A stretch of 7,829 nucleotides of DNA from Lachnospiraceae bacterium (GCA_003542935.1 DPJQ01000201.1:1-7829); one strand, 5' to 3'; numbered from the stretch's first letter, positions 1-6,127 are shown. Translations and numbers: made by a program. The notes: a model not told the origin generated them from the letters alone.

Positions 1-61
1 GACTGCCCAGTGTTGCCTTCTTTTTTCTAAATGTATAATTAATCTTATCTTCCATATCCAT
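1..61 (-). CDS. Possible start of a further gene, cut by the left edge
   Basis: From ATG at 59-61 (or 53-55) the minus strand reads MDMEDKINYTFRKKKATLGS and stays open to the edge, about 20 codons. An overlapping frame from ATG at 64-66 (MKWIWKIRLIIHL) is also open. I cannot choose between them. Neither has a clear ribosome binding site, and the fragment is too short to assign a family. The possible promoter at 106-132 points this way, which gives slight support for a gene starting here. Confidence 0.25.
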   Translation of the reverse strand, partial: MDMEDKINYTFRKKKATLGS

Positions 62-80
62 TTCATTTTATTTGACACAA

Positions 81-108
81 AATAATATGCATTCGCCTGC
101 ATTTTATT
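81..108. repeat. Imperfect inverted repeat in AT-rich intergenic DNA
   Basis: Arms of 11 bases (81-91 AATAATATGCA and 98-108 TGCATTTTATT) surround a six-base loop and pair at 10 of 11 positions. The right arm overlaps the possible -10 box at 106-111. On the minus strand the stem is followed by TTGTG rather than a clean U-run, so it would be at best a weak terminator for the DUF6483-like gene. It could also be an operator overlapping the promoter. No protein partner can be suggested. Confidence 0.35.
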
Positions 109-132
109 ATACATTTTGGCTTCTGCTGTCAA
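106..132 (-). promoter_or_regulatory. Possible promoter with consensus hexamers but short spacer
   Basis: On the minus strand a perfect TTGACA (127-132) overlaps the TGA stop of the DUF6483-like gene and is followed by a perfect TATAAT (106-111). The spacer is only 15 bases, shorter than the 16-18 usually needed, so activity is doubtful despite ideal hexamers. Transcription would start near 98-100 and run off the left edge toward whatever gene lies there. In such AT-rich DNA a chance match is possible. Confidence 0.4.
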
Positions 133-512
133 AAATCTGACAAAAACATTCTGACTATACTGCTTAACCCAAATACGTGGGCCACATTTTCCATTCCCAA
201 TTTTATTTCTTCCCGGCAAAAATTATTTTCCTCTAAAAATTCATCGGTCTTATCATTTAAGTAGGAGTAAAATAATAATGCGGTTTCTAAACTGCCCCTA
301 TCCGTATCACTGATTAAATCATACAGTCTGTTTTCTGCTTCATTGATTTTTCCGGCGTCAATCATATTTAACAAATTTTCTAATGTTTTCTTTTCCTCTT
401 TGTTTTCTAATAACTCCATTGTTGGAGATTCCGTATCAATGTTAAATATTAGTTTTAAAATGGCCCGCACCATTTCCTTGATGAGCCTCATTACATAATC
501 CTGCTCAAACAT
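129..512 (-). CDS. DUF6483-like small helical protein
   Basis: This 127-residue soluble protein resembles what I recall of the DUF6483 family of Firmicutes, whose function is unknown. The family-like features are the N-terminal FEQDYVMRLIKEMVRAI (2-18), GKINEAENRLYD (54-65), and the FYSYLNDKTDEFLEENNF block (81-98) followed by REEIKLGMENVAHVFG. The sequence is rich in acidic residues and predicted helix, and the paired helices around 45-95 are reminiscent of TPR-like repeats. No catalytic motif, signal peptide or membrane segment is visible. An ATG two codons upstream (516-518) has AAGGAG only one base away, too close to use. The ATG at 510-512 sits seven bases from it and gives the family-like start, so I chose it. 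The gene lies 38 bases downstream of the small membrane-protein gene and is linked to it by the hairpin. Assignment to DUF6483 is from memory of the pattern. Confidence 0.75.
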   Translation of the reverse strand: MFEQDYVMRLIKEMVRAILKLIFNIDTESPTMELLENKEEKKTLENLLNMIDAGKINEAENRLYDLISDTDRGSLETALLFYSYLNDKTDEFLEENNFCREEIKLGMENVAHVFGLSSIVRMFLSDF

Positions 513-520
513 AAGCATTC

Positions 521-549
521 TCCTTTCTGCTTTTTATTTGCAGAAAGGA
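521..549 (-). promoter_or_regulatory. Hairpin sequestering the ribosome binding site of the DUF6483-like gene
   Basis: Perfect 10-base arms (521-530 and 540-549) flank a nine-base A-rich loop: on the transcript TCCTTTCTGC, AAATAAAAA, GCAGAAAGGA. The 3' arm holds most of the AAAGGAG ribosome binding site of the gene starting at 512. The 5' arm begins one base after the TAA stop (551-553) of the upstream membrane-protein gene. Folding should hide the site, and a ribosome terminating upstream would cover the 5' arm and open it. No U-run follows on the minus strand, so it does not look like a terminator in the direction of the genes. The effect on translation is inferred. Confidence 0.6.
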
Positions 550-550
550 T

Positions 551-880
551 TTAATTATCCATACGAACTTTTAATGTGACTATGGTATCTCCTCTTGGAA
601 GTTTGGCTAAATTAGCACGAAAGCTCATACATACAACTACTGTCAGAATTGAAAACCAAACATTAAAGATGTTTATACCTTTTTCCGTCTGTACTTTTTC
701 ATGCCTTATAGACTTTATATTTATTATTTCTTGTTCTTCATCTTCAATTGCTGTTGATTGGGTCACTTCACCAAATATGCCATGAACATTTATAATTCCG
801 CAAGGAAGTATAGCAACAGATGCAGATACTGTAAAAAGAACAAAGAATAACCGTATTATCCAATACTTTTTCTTACCCAT
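551..880 (-). CDS. Small membrane protein of unknown function with basic C-terminal tail
   Basis: I do not recognise this 109-residue protein. After a basic start (MGKKKYW), residues 7-30 are strongly hydrophobic and form a membrane anchor or signal peptide. The C27 context ILPC is not a good lipobox. Residues 38-52 are acidic (EDEEQE at 46-51), and 53-68 are charged and polar. Residues 69-87 form a second hydrophobic segment. The tail carries five basic residues and reads LPRGDTIVTLKVRMDN at 94-109. By the positive-inside rule, the middle of about 40 residues would face outside and both termini inside, or a cleaved signal peptide would leave a single-pass protein. GGGAGGT lies just before the ATG, with a short but workable spacing. 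The gene starts 65 bases after hemZ with no visible terminator or promoter between, so it may be read from the same transcript. Its base composition is more AT-rich than the genes to its right. Confidence 0.72.
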   Translation of the reverse strand: MGKKKYWIIRLFFVLFTVSASVAILPCGIINVHGIFGEVTQSTAIEDEEQEIINIKSIRHEKVQTEKGINIFNVWFSILTVVVCMSFRANLAKLPRGDTIVTLKVRMDN

Positions 881-945
881 AATACCTCCCTTGACAAATT
901 TGATGAATCAACCACGGCTGTCTTTGGATATGTCCGGCCCGGCGT

Positions 946-2409
946 TTATGATTTTTCTTTCCCTGCCCTCTTCCGCTCTATCATCTCGTCTATACGTGCC
1001 AGGTAATGCTCCACGGATTTCACATTCTCCACTCTCTCAATGCGGTTTCCCCTGTCAAGCACAAATTTTGTGGATCCCCCCGCACCACAGGCAATGATCG
1101 ACTGTTTTTCCTCCATAATCAGTATATTGTATATTCCTGCTTTATCAACCTTCGCATATCCCACATTCTCAAAATTTCCGGCCATGTTTTTCTGCCGATA
1201 CAGATAGTAAGGACTCATTCCCATTTCGGCAGCGGTCTGTTCACACAGACTCATGATCTCCTGACTGTTGGCAAAAGATATCTCCTGATACTGATCCCGG
1301 AACAGATGCAGCCGGGTAGCACGTTTCAACGCCAGGGAATGAACGGTCAAACTGTCCGGCCCCAATGCACGGATCTGCTCCAGGGTATGGGCCACCTCCC
1401 CGTAACCCTCACCGGGCAGTCCCACGATCAGATCCATATTGATGTTGTCAAAGCCCAGATCCCGGGCCATGTGGAAGGCTTCCACGATCTCCTGCACTGT
1501 ATGGCCCCGCCCCACCAGATCCAGGGTTTCCTGGTTCATGGTCTGGGGATTGATAGAGATCCGGCTCACCGGATAACGGCGGATCACCGCCAGTTTCTCC
1601 TCCGTGATGGTATCGGGCCTTCCGGCCTCCACAGTAAACTCCCGCACCTCATCCATGGGAAACCGCGTCGCCACCGTCTCCAGCACCCGGTCCAGCTGCG
1701 CCGCTGTCAGTGATGTGGGTGTGCCGCCGCCGATATAGACGGTCTGCAGCTTTTTATCCGAAAAATGTCCCGCCGTGAAATCCAGTTCCCTGACCAGACA
1801 GTCCAGATATTCGTCCACCCGCTTACGCCATTTTTTCAGCGGATGTGAACCGAAAGAACAGTACAGGCAAATGGAGGGGCAAAAAGGAATGCCCACATAC
1901 AGGCTGTAGCCGTTCTCATAATCCATCCCCTCCAAAATCTTCCGCTCCCGGACGGCGATATCGATGGCCAGATCCGTCTTCTTTTCACTGAGAAAATAAG
2001 TTTCCCGCAGGTTGGCGGCGATCTCCTCCCGGCTCCGTCCCTCCTCCAGCGGGTGCATGGCCAGCTTGGTGGGACGGATACCTGTCAGTGTCCCCCAGGG
2101 CAGTGTCCGCCCCGTCAGACCGGAAAACATGCGGTAAACGGTCTGTTTCAACAGATTTTTGGTGGCAAAGCGATCCTCGGGGCAGGTCAGCTTTACCTGC
2201 TCCCGCAGCGTCTCCCGCCCCTGCTCTTCGATGACACAGAGGATCCTGTCATCCCCATACTCTACCCGGAGCAGACGGTCAAATTCCCCGGCCGGGCTCT
2301 CCCCGGAGTAGAAGCTCACCACTTCCTCCTCCGGAATAAAAGCTTTGACCAGGGAATATACGTCATATTCGTAATCGTGTCGGTTAAATTCTATGCCCGT
2401 TCTACGCAT
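946..2409 (-). CDS. hemZ: Radical SAM, HemZ-type oxygen-independent coproporphyrinogen III dehydrogenase-like protein
   Basis: This HemN-superfamily radical SAM enzyme resembles HemZ. From the ATG at 2407-2409 it has 487 residues. The [4Fe-4S] motif CPSICLYC (C177, C181, C184) lies in GIPFCPSICLYCSF. GGGTPT (227-232, SAM binding), EAGRPD (261-266) and INMDLIVGLPGE (323-334) follow. YYLYRQKNMAGNFENVGYA (401-419) is the block I most associate with HemZ. An N-terminal region of about 160 residues before the radical SAM core is also characteristic. Family annotation says it converts coproporphyrinogen III to protoporphyrinogen IX. Many clostridia that carry the gene seem to lack a full heme pathway, so the real reaction here is uncertain. 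An in-frame GTG at 2449-2451 would add 14 residues inside the hydrolase gene. The ATG is preferred because AGAGGA lies nine bases before it and the protein then begins at the conserved region. No terminator is visible after the TAA stop. Confidence 0.92.
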   Translation of the reverse strand: MRRTGIEFNRHDYEYDVYSLVKAFIPEEEVVSFYSGESPAGEFDRLLRVEYGDDRILCVIEEQGRETLREQVKLTCPEDRFATKNLLKQTVYRMFSGLTGRTLPWGTLTGIRPTKLAMHPLEEGRSREEIAANLRETYFLSEKKTDLAIDIAVRERKILEGMDYENGYSLYVGIPFCPSICLYCSFGSHPLKKWRKRVDEYLDCLVRELDFTAGHFSDKKLQTVYIGGGTPTSLTAAQLDRVLETVATRFPMDEVREFTVEAGRPDTITEEKLAVIRRYPVSRISINPQTMNQETLDLVGRGHTVQEIVEAFHMARDLGFDNINMDLIVGLPGEGYGEVAHTLEQIRALGPDSLTVHSLALKRATRLHLFRDQYQEISFANSQEIMSLCEQTAAEMGMSPYYLYRQKNMAGNFENVGYAKVDKAGIYNILIMEEKQSIIACGAGGSTKFVLDRGNRIERVENVKSVEHYLARIDEMIERKRAGKEKS

Positions 2410-3031
2410 AGGGATTATTCCTCTTTTCAAAATCAATGGTAGTGCTCTCACCGTGGCCAGGCAGCACCGTGGTATCGCCGGGAATCTCAGACAACAGCCG
2501 GTCCAGGCTCTGCTTGATCTGCCGGAAACTGCCCCCCGGGAAATCCGTCCGCCCTACCGAGCAGTAGAAAAGGGTATCCCCCGAGAGCAGCACCTTCTCC
2601 TCCGTCAGAAGATAGCAGCAGCTCCCCGGCGTATGGCCCGGCGTGTGAAACACCTGCAGCGGCAATCCGGCCACCGTAAAAGCCTGGCCGTCGGTGAGCC
2701 ACTGATCCGCCTTCAGGCTTACGGGCAGCGCCCAGCCGCCGGACTGGTTCCTGGAAGCGTCGCCCAGGGTCTGTTCCTCCGCCTCGTGGGCATAAACCGG
2801 TATCTGATATTTTTTCCGAAGATCCTCCGCCGCCATGATATGGTCGAAATGACCGTGGGTCAACAGGATCGCACAGGGCTTTCCGCCCATCCTGTTTACC
2901 ATATTTACGATCAGATCCGCCTGATCCGCGGGATCCACGACAAAAAGTTCCTTCGTTTCTTTATTCATACACAAATAACAGTTCGTGCTGATCATCCCGA
3001 TCACCATCTGCTGTATCACTGCCTGTCCCAT
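2402..3031 (-). CDS. MBL-fold metallo-hydrolase, glyoxalase II-like (YcbL type)
   Basis: This is a 209-residue metallo-beta-lactamase-fold hydrolase of the small glyoxalase II/YcbL-like group, presumably cytoplasmic since no signal peptide is visible. The complete two-metal site can be read: H59, H61, D63 and H64 in THGHFDH; H133 in PGHTPGS; D152 in SGDTLF; H193 in PGHG. GRTDFPGGS (160-168) and the ending STTIDFEKRNNPY (196-208) are typical of the group. It lacks the longer C-terminal helical domain of classical glyoxalase II, and the natural substrate cannot be told from sequence. S-lactoylglutathione is only one possibility, and an unlikely one if the host lacks glutathione. GGGAGG precedes the ATG by about five bases. 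The gene lies 48 bases after rel, and its TAG stop overlaps the hemZ start, so the two are probably translated together. Confidence 0.9.
   Translation of the reverse strand: MGQAVIQQMVIGMISTNCYLCMNKETKELFVVDPADQADLIVNMVNRMGGKPCAILLTHGHFDHIMAAEDLRKKYQIPVYAHEAEEQTLGDASRNQSGGWALPVSLKADQWLTDGQAFTVAGLPLQVFHTPGHTPGSCCYLLTEEKVLLSGDTLFYCSVGRTDFPGGSFRQIKQSLDRLLSEIPGDTTVLPGHGESTTIDFEKRNNPYA
2410..2424 (-). promoter_or_regulatory. hemZ: Ribosome binding site fixing the hemZ start
   Basis: AGAGGA (2419-2424, minus strand) lies nine bases before the ATG at 2407-2409, inside the last codons of the MBL-fold hydrolase gene. That ATG overlaps the hydrolase TAG stop by eight bases (ATGCGTAG). A ribosome finishing the upstream gene is therefore placed at the hemZ start, which favours translational coupling and argues against the GTG farther upstream. 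Confidence 0.6.
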
Positions 3032-3079
3032 TCTGTCCTCCCTGTCTTTATTTTGTAAACCCGCCGCCGCACGCGTCCG

Positions 3080-5380
3080 TCACGATCCCGTCACCCGCCT
3101 GATATCCATCACGCTCTCGATCTGCCGTATTTTCTCCATCAAATAATTCAGTTCCTCAATGCTGTGCACGTTAAAGCTCACGGCAATCGTTGCCGTCCCC
3201 TGCTTGCTGGTACTTACGTTCATGGACTCCACATCGATCTTTCGCTCGGAGAGCACCTTGGAAATATCCACTACCAGCCCCACCCGGTTGTTGGCATAAA
3301 CCGTAATGTTGGCCATGAAGAGCTTCCCTGTCACTTCTTCCGGCTGCCACTCCGCATCCAGAAGGCGGGCGCGGTCCGCACCGTAGATACTCAGGATGTT
3401 CACGCAGTCGGTCCGATGAATGGTTACACCCCGGCCCCTGGTGACAAAACCCACAATCTCATCGCCGGGAATAGGGCTGCAGCATTTGGCAAAACGCACC
3501 GTCACATCATGGCTGCCCCTGACGACAATGCCGTCCTGGTATTTCCGCCCCTGGATCCTCCCCCGGTTCTCCGTGGCCGCATCCAGCACATCCTTGTCGG
3601 TGAGTTCCGTCAGATGGGCCTTGTCGTAGGCATCGAGAAGCTTGTTGAGTACCTGGCCCTCCTTTAAGCCGCCATGGCCCACAGCCGCCAACACGGAATC
3701 CCAATCACGGAAACCGTATTTGCGCAGCACGGCGCTGATATATTCCGGCTTTGTATAATCCCCCAGGTTCCTGCCCTTGAGCTTTGCATAGCTGTTCAGC
3801 ATTTCCTTGCCTTTCAGGATGTTATCCTCTTTCAGCTCCTGCTTGAACCACTGGTTGATCTTGTTGCGGGCCTGGGTGCTCTTTACGATTTTCAGCCAGT
3901 CCCGGCTGGGGCCCTTGGAATTCTGACTGGTCAGGATCTCAATCCGGTCGCCGTTCTGGATCTGGTACTCAATGGGCACCAGCTTTCCGTTGACCCTGGC
4001 CCCCACCATCTTGTTACCGATGGCGCTGTGGATACTGTAGGCAAAATCCACGGTGGTGGAGCCGCTGGGCATGGTCTTGACGTCCCCGGCCGGACTGAAA
4101 CAGTAAACATTCTCCGCGAACAGATTCAGGTCGCTCTTTAAGAGGTTCATAAACTCCCTGTTGTCGGACATATCCTGCTGCCACTCCAGAATCTGGCGCA
4201 GCCAGCTCAGCTTCTCCTCCTCCTGCTGTCCCCCCAGCTTTTTACCGTCGGAAGCCTCCTTGTATTTCCAATGGGCCGCGATACCGTACTCGGCGGTACG
4301 GTGCATTTCGTAGGTACGGATCTGGATCTCAAAGGGCCGGCCGTTGGGTCCGATCAGGGTAGTGTGCAGAGACTGGTACATATTGGGCTTGGGCATGGCG
4401 ATATAGTCTTTGAACCGTCCCGGGATCGGTGTGTACATCTCGTGGATCACTCCCAGGGCCGCATAGCAGTCCTTGACGGTCTCCACAATGATGCGCACCG
4501 CAAAAAGGTCGTAGATCTGGTCCAGAGTCTTATCCTGGTTCACCATTTTCTTATATATACTGAAAAAGTGCTTGATCCGCCCGTCCACCTCGGCATTGAT
4601 GCGGGCGTTGTCCATATGGAGCTGCACCTCGGCCACGATCCCGTCCACCAGTTCCTGCCGCTCGCTCTTCCTAAGGGCGATCTTCTCCACCAGGTCATAG
4701 TAGATCTCCGGCTTCAGGTATTTGAGGGACAGATCGTCCAGCTCAATCTTGATCTTGGATATACCCAGGCGCTGGGCCAGCGGGGAATAGATATCCATGG
4801 TCTCCCTGGCGATCTCCTTCTGTTTCTGCTCCCGCATATATTTGAGTGTCCGCATGTTGTGCAGACGGTCCGCCAGCTTGATCAGAATCACCCGGATATC
4901 CTTGGCCATGGCCAAAAACATCTTGCGCAGATTCTCGGCCTGCACCTCCAGCTTATCCTTGGAATAGCTGAGCTGTCCCAGTTTGGTAACGCCGTCCACC
5001 AGAAGGGCCACCTCGGCTCCAAACACATCCGTGATCTCCTCCGTGGTCATCACTGTATCTTCCACCACGTCATGGAGAATGCCCGCCACGATAGTCTCCT
5101 TATCCATCTCCAGATCCGCCAGGATGATGGCTACGCAAAGAGGATGGATGATGTAGGGCTCCCCGGATTTTCTCCGCTGATCCTTGTGGGCCTCCGCCGC
5201 TATATTGTAGGCCTTCTCGATCATATGGATATCATCGGAGGGATGATACCGGCGTACCCCCGCAATCAGCTCGTTGTACAAAACCTCCGGGCTGGTAAAG
5301 TCCTCCATGGCTTTGACACTCTTTTCCACCTCATGAATATTCCGATTTTTATCTACTGCCTCTATTCTCTGGCCACTCAT
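3080..5380 (-). CDS. rel: Bifunctional (p)ppGpp synthetase/hydrolase (long RSH, Rel)
   Basis: Rel makes (p)ppGpp from ATP and GDP or GTP during starvation and hydrolyses it otherwise. It is a cytoplasmic, ribosome-associated enzyme. The 766-residue protein has the full long-RSH layout. The HD hydrolase domain (about 50-200) keeps H79, the HD pair H103-D104 in ILHDVVED, and D171 in KLADRLHNM. The synthetase domain (about 260-375) holds GRFKDYIAMPKPN (321-333), YQSLHTT (335-341) and EIQIRT (351-356). The RFKD form of the RxKD motif is typical of bifunctional Rel rather than synthetase-only RelA (ExDD). TGS follows (about 425-485), then the zinc-finger region with C633, C634, H655 and C659, then a C-terminal ACT domain (about 690-766). 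Nothing is missing, so both activities are expected. The ATG at 5378-5380 has GGAG seven bases upstream. Met25 would also fit the family but lacks as good a site. Often annotated relA in Firmicutes. Confidence 0.96.
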   Translation of the reverse strand: MSGQRIEAVDKNRNIHEVEKSVKAMEDFTSPEVLYNELIAGVRRYHPSDDIHMIEKAYNIAAEAHKDQRRKSGEPYIIHPLCVAIILADLEMDKETIVAGILHDVVEDTVMTTEEITDVFGAEVALLVDGVTKLGQLSYSKDKLEVQAENLRKMFLAMAKDIRVILIKLADRLHNMRTLKYMREQKQKEIARETMDIYSPLAQRLGISKIKIELDDLSLKYLKPEIYYDLVEKIALRKSERQELVDGIVAEVQLHMDNARINAEVDGRIKHFFSIYKKMVNQDKTLDQIYDLFAVRIIVETVKDCYAALGVIHEMYTPIPGRFKDYIAMPKPNMYQSLHTTLIGPNGRPFEIQIRTYEMHRTAEYGIAAHWKYKEASDGKKLGGQQEEEKLSWLRQILEWQQDMSDNREFMNLLKSDLNLFAENVYCFSPAGDVKTMPSGSTTVDFAYSIHSAIGNKMVGARVNGKLVPIEYQIQNGDRIEILTSQNSKGPSRDWLKIVKSTQARNKINQWFKQELKEDNILKGKEMLNSYAKLKGRNLGDYTKPEYISAVLRKYGFRDWDSVLAAVGHGGLKEGQVLNKLLDAYDKAHLTELTDKDVLDAATENRGRIQGRKYQDGIVVRGSHDVTVRFAKCCSPIPGDEIVGFVTRGRGVTIHRTDCVNILSIYGADRARLLDAEWQPEEVTGKLFMANITVYANNRVGLVVDISKVLSERKIDVESMNVSTSKQGTATIAVSFNVHSIEELNYLMEKIRQIESVMDIRRVTGS

Positions 5381-5411
5381 ACTCTCACTCCGTTACCTGT
5401 TTGTACTGCCT

Positions 5412-5936
5412 TCATTTCCCCTCGTAACAGATGACGCTCTCCACATCATATCCCGCCAGCTTCTCCCTGCCCTTGAGGCCCGCCAGCTCCATCAAAAACA
5501 CGATCTTCACGACTTTGCCGCCCAGCTCCTCGACCAGGTGAACCGCCGCTTCCACCGTACCGCCTGTGGCGATCAGGTCATCCACGATCACAACCCGCTG
5601 GCCCGGCCTCACGGCATCCTTATGCATCTCAATGGTCGCGCTGCCGTACTCCAGCTCATAGCTGGCTTCCACGGTCTCACAGGGCAGCTTGCCCTTCTTG
5701 CGGATCGGGATGAAAGGGACATGCAGGTTGTATGCCAGCGGCATACCGAAAATAAATCCCCTGGATTCCAGTCCCACGATCAGATCCGGCTGCAGGTCAC
5801 CGATCTTTTCCTGGAGGGAATCGATGGCCAGACGCAGACCGTCCGCGTCCTGCAGCACGCTGGTCACATCCCGGAAAATAATGCCCGGCTCCGGAAAATC
5901 CGGGATACTTCTCACATACTCTTCAATCTTTTTCAT
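5412..5936 (-). CDS. apt: Adenine phosphoribosyltransferase
   Basis: Apt converts adenine and PRPP to AMP and pyrophosphate, salvaging adenine in the cytoplasm. The 174-residue product matches the family's usual 170-180. It shows the N-terminal IPDFPEPGIIFRD block (11-23), the GLESRGFIFG block (55-64) that contacts the base and pyrophosphate, the flexible catalytic loop around KLPCETVEASYELEYG (83-98), and the PRPP-binding signature VVIVDDLIATGGT (115-127) with its paired aspartates. The ATG start follows AGGAGG by five bases and gives the normal Apt N-terminus, MKKIEEYVRSIPDFP. The gene is preceded by its own predicted promoter and followed 31 bases later by rel. Placing purine salvage beside a (p)ppGpp enzyme is common in Firmicutes. 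Since alarmone synthesis draws on GTP and ATP pools, a functional link is plausible, but it is inferred here from position. Confidence 0.97.
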   Translation of the reverse strand: MKKIEEYVRSIPDFPEPGIIFRDVTSVLQDADGLRLAIDSLQEKIGDLQPDLIVGLESRGFIFGMPLAYNLHVPFIPIRKKGKLPCETVEASYELEYGSATIEMHKDAVRPGQRVVIVDDLIATGGTVEAAVHLVEELGGKVVKIVFLMELAGLKGREKLAGYDVESVICYEGK

Positions 5937-6047
5937 CTCTACCTCCTGTAGCTCCCTCTATGACGGCGCGGATCCCCCTCCCTGCCGCCATTTCCCATGG
6001 GACAGGCCAAAGATACCGGACCGCCTGTTTTCCGTTCATTTTCTGTA
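5937..6047 (-). other. Predicted 5' leader of apt with short inverted repeats
   Basis: This is the stretch between the predicted start of transcription and the apt ATG. It is GC-rich, unlike the AT-rich promoter just upstream. It contains ACAGGC/GCCTGT arms (6023-6028 and 6002-6007 on the plus strand, 15-base loop) and the palindrome CCCATGGG (5994-6001). AGGAGG lies five bases before the apt ATG and is a strong, well-placed ribosome binding site. I recognise no riboswitch class and see no stem followed by a U-run, so a leader-terminator mechanism is not supported. Regulation through this leader is possible but unproven. Confidence 0.35.
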
Positions 6048-6053
6048 GGATTC

Positions 6054-6082
6054 AGTATAGCATTTTCACTATTTTTTGACAA
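6054..6082 (-). promoter_or_regulatory. Sigma-A-type promoter of the apt-rel-MBL-hemZ cluster
   Basis: On the minus strand, TTGTCA (6077-6082, one mismatch to TTGACA) is followed by a 17-base spacer and TATACT (6054-6059, one mismatch to TATAAT). A TG lies one base before the -10, which makes it an extended -10 element. The spacer is AT-rich and the site sits in the intergenic gap after recJ. Transcription should begin near 6046-6048, giving a leader of about 110 bases before the apt start. It was found by eye, with no scoring against background, but the hexamers, spacing and location all agree. Confidence 0.75.
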
Positions 6083-6127
6083 GTTTTTGGGTCGGTATTA
6101 CATATAAATTCTACACGCGCAGCCGCC

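Noticed and set aside
72..77. TTGACA on the plus strand as a rightward promoter
   Set aside because: No -10-like hexamer occurs 16-18 bases downstream; the nearest TATTAT is about 27 bases away.
521..549. Reading the 10-bp hairpin as a transcription terminator
   Set aside because: On the minus strand no U-run follows the stem, and the next gene starts within it. On the plus strand TTTAATTA follows, but no plus-strand gene ends there.
900..911. Palindrome TTGATGAATCAA between hemZ and the small membrane-protein gene as an operator
   Set aside because: Arms are only five bases, no promoter is visible beside it, and it matches no operator I can name.
1006..1713. Open plus-strand frame of 235 codons opposite hemZ
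   Set aside because: It is antisense to a gene with clear family motifs and shows no domain of its own; a shadow frame.
3080..5380. Rel as a synthetase-only or hydrolase-dead variant
   Set aside because: The HD residues H79, H103, D104 and D171 and the RFKD synthetase motif are all present, so both activities are expected.
4271..5434. Long open frame of 387 codons on the plus strand opposite rel
   Set aside because: It lies wholly opposite a fully conserved Rel, is rich in His, Leu and Gln in the way antisense frames of GC-biased genes are, and shows no recognisable domain.
5939..5998. Possible 19-codon leader peptide ending just before the apt start (MGNGGREGDPRRHRGSYRR)
   Set aside because: It has no ribosome binding site, no run of regulatory codons and no attenuator-like terminator after it; probably chance.
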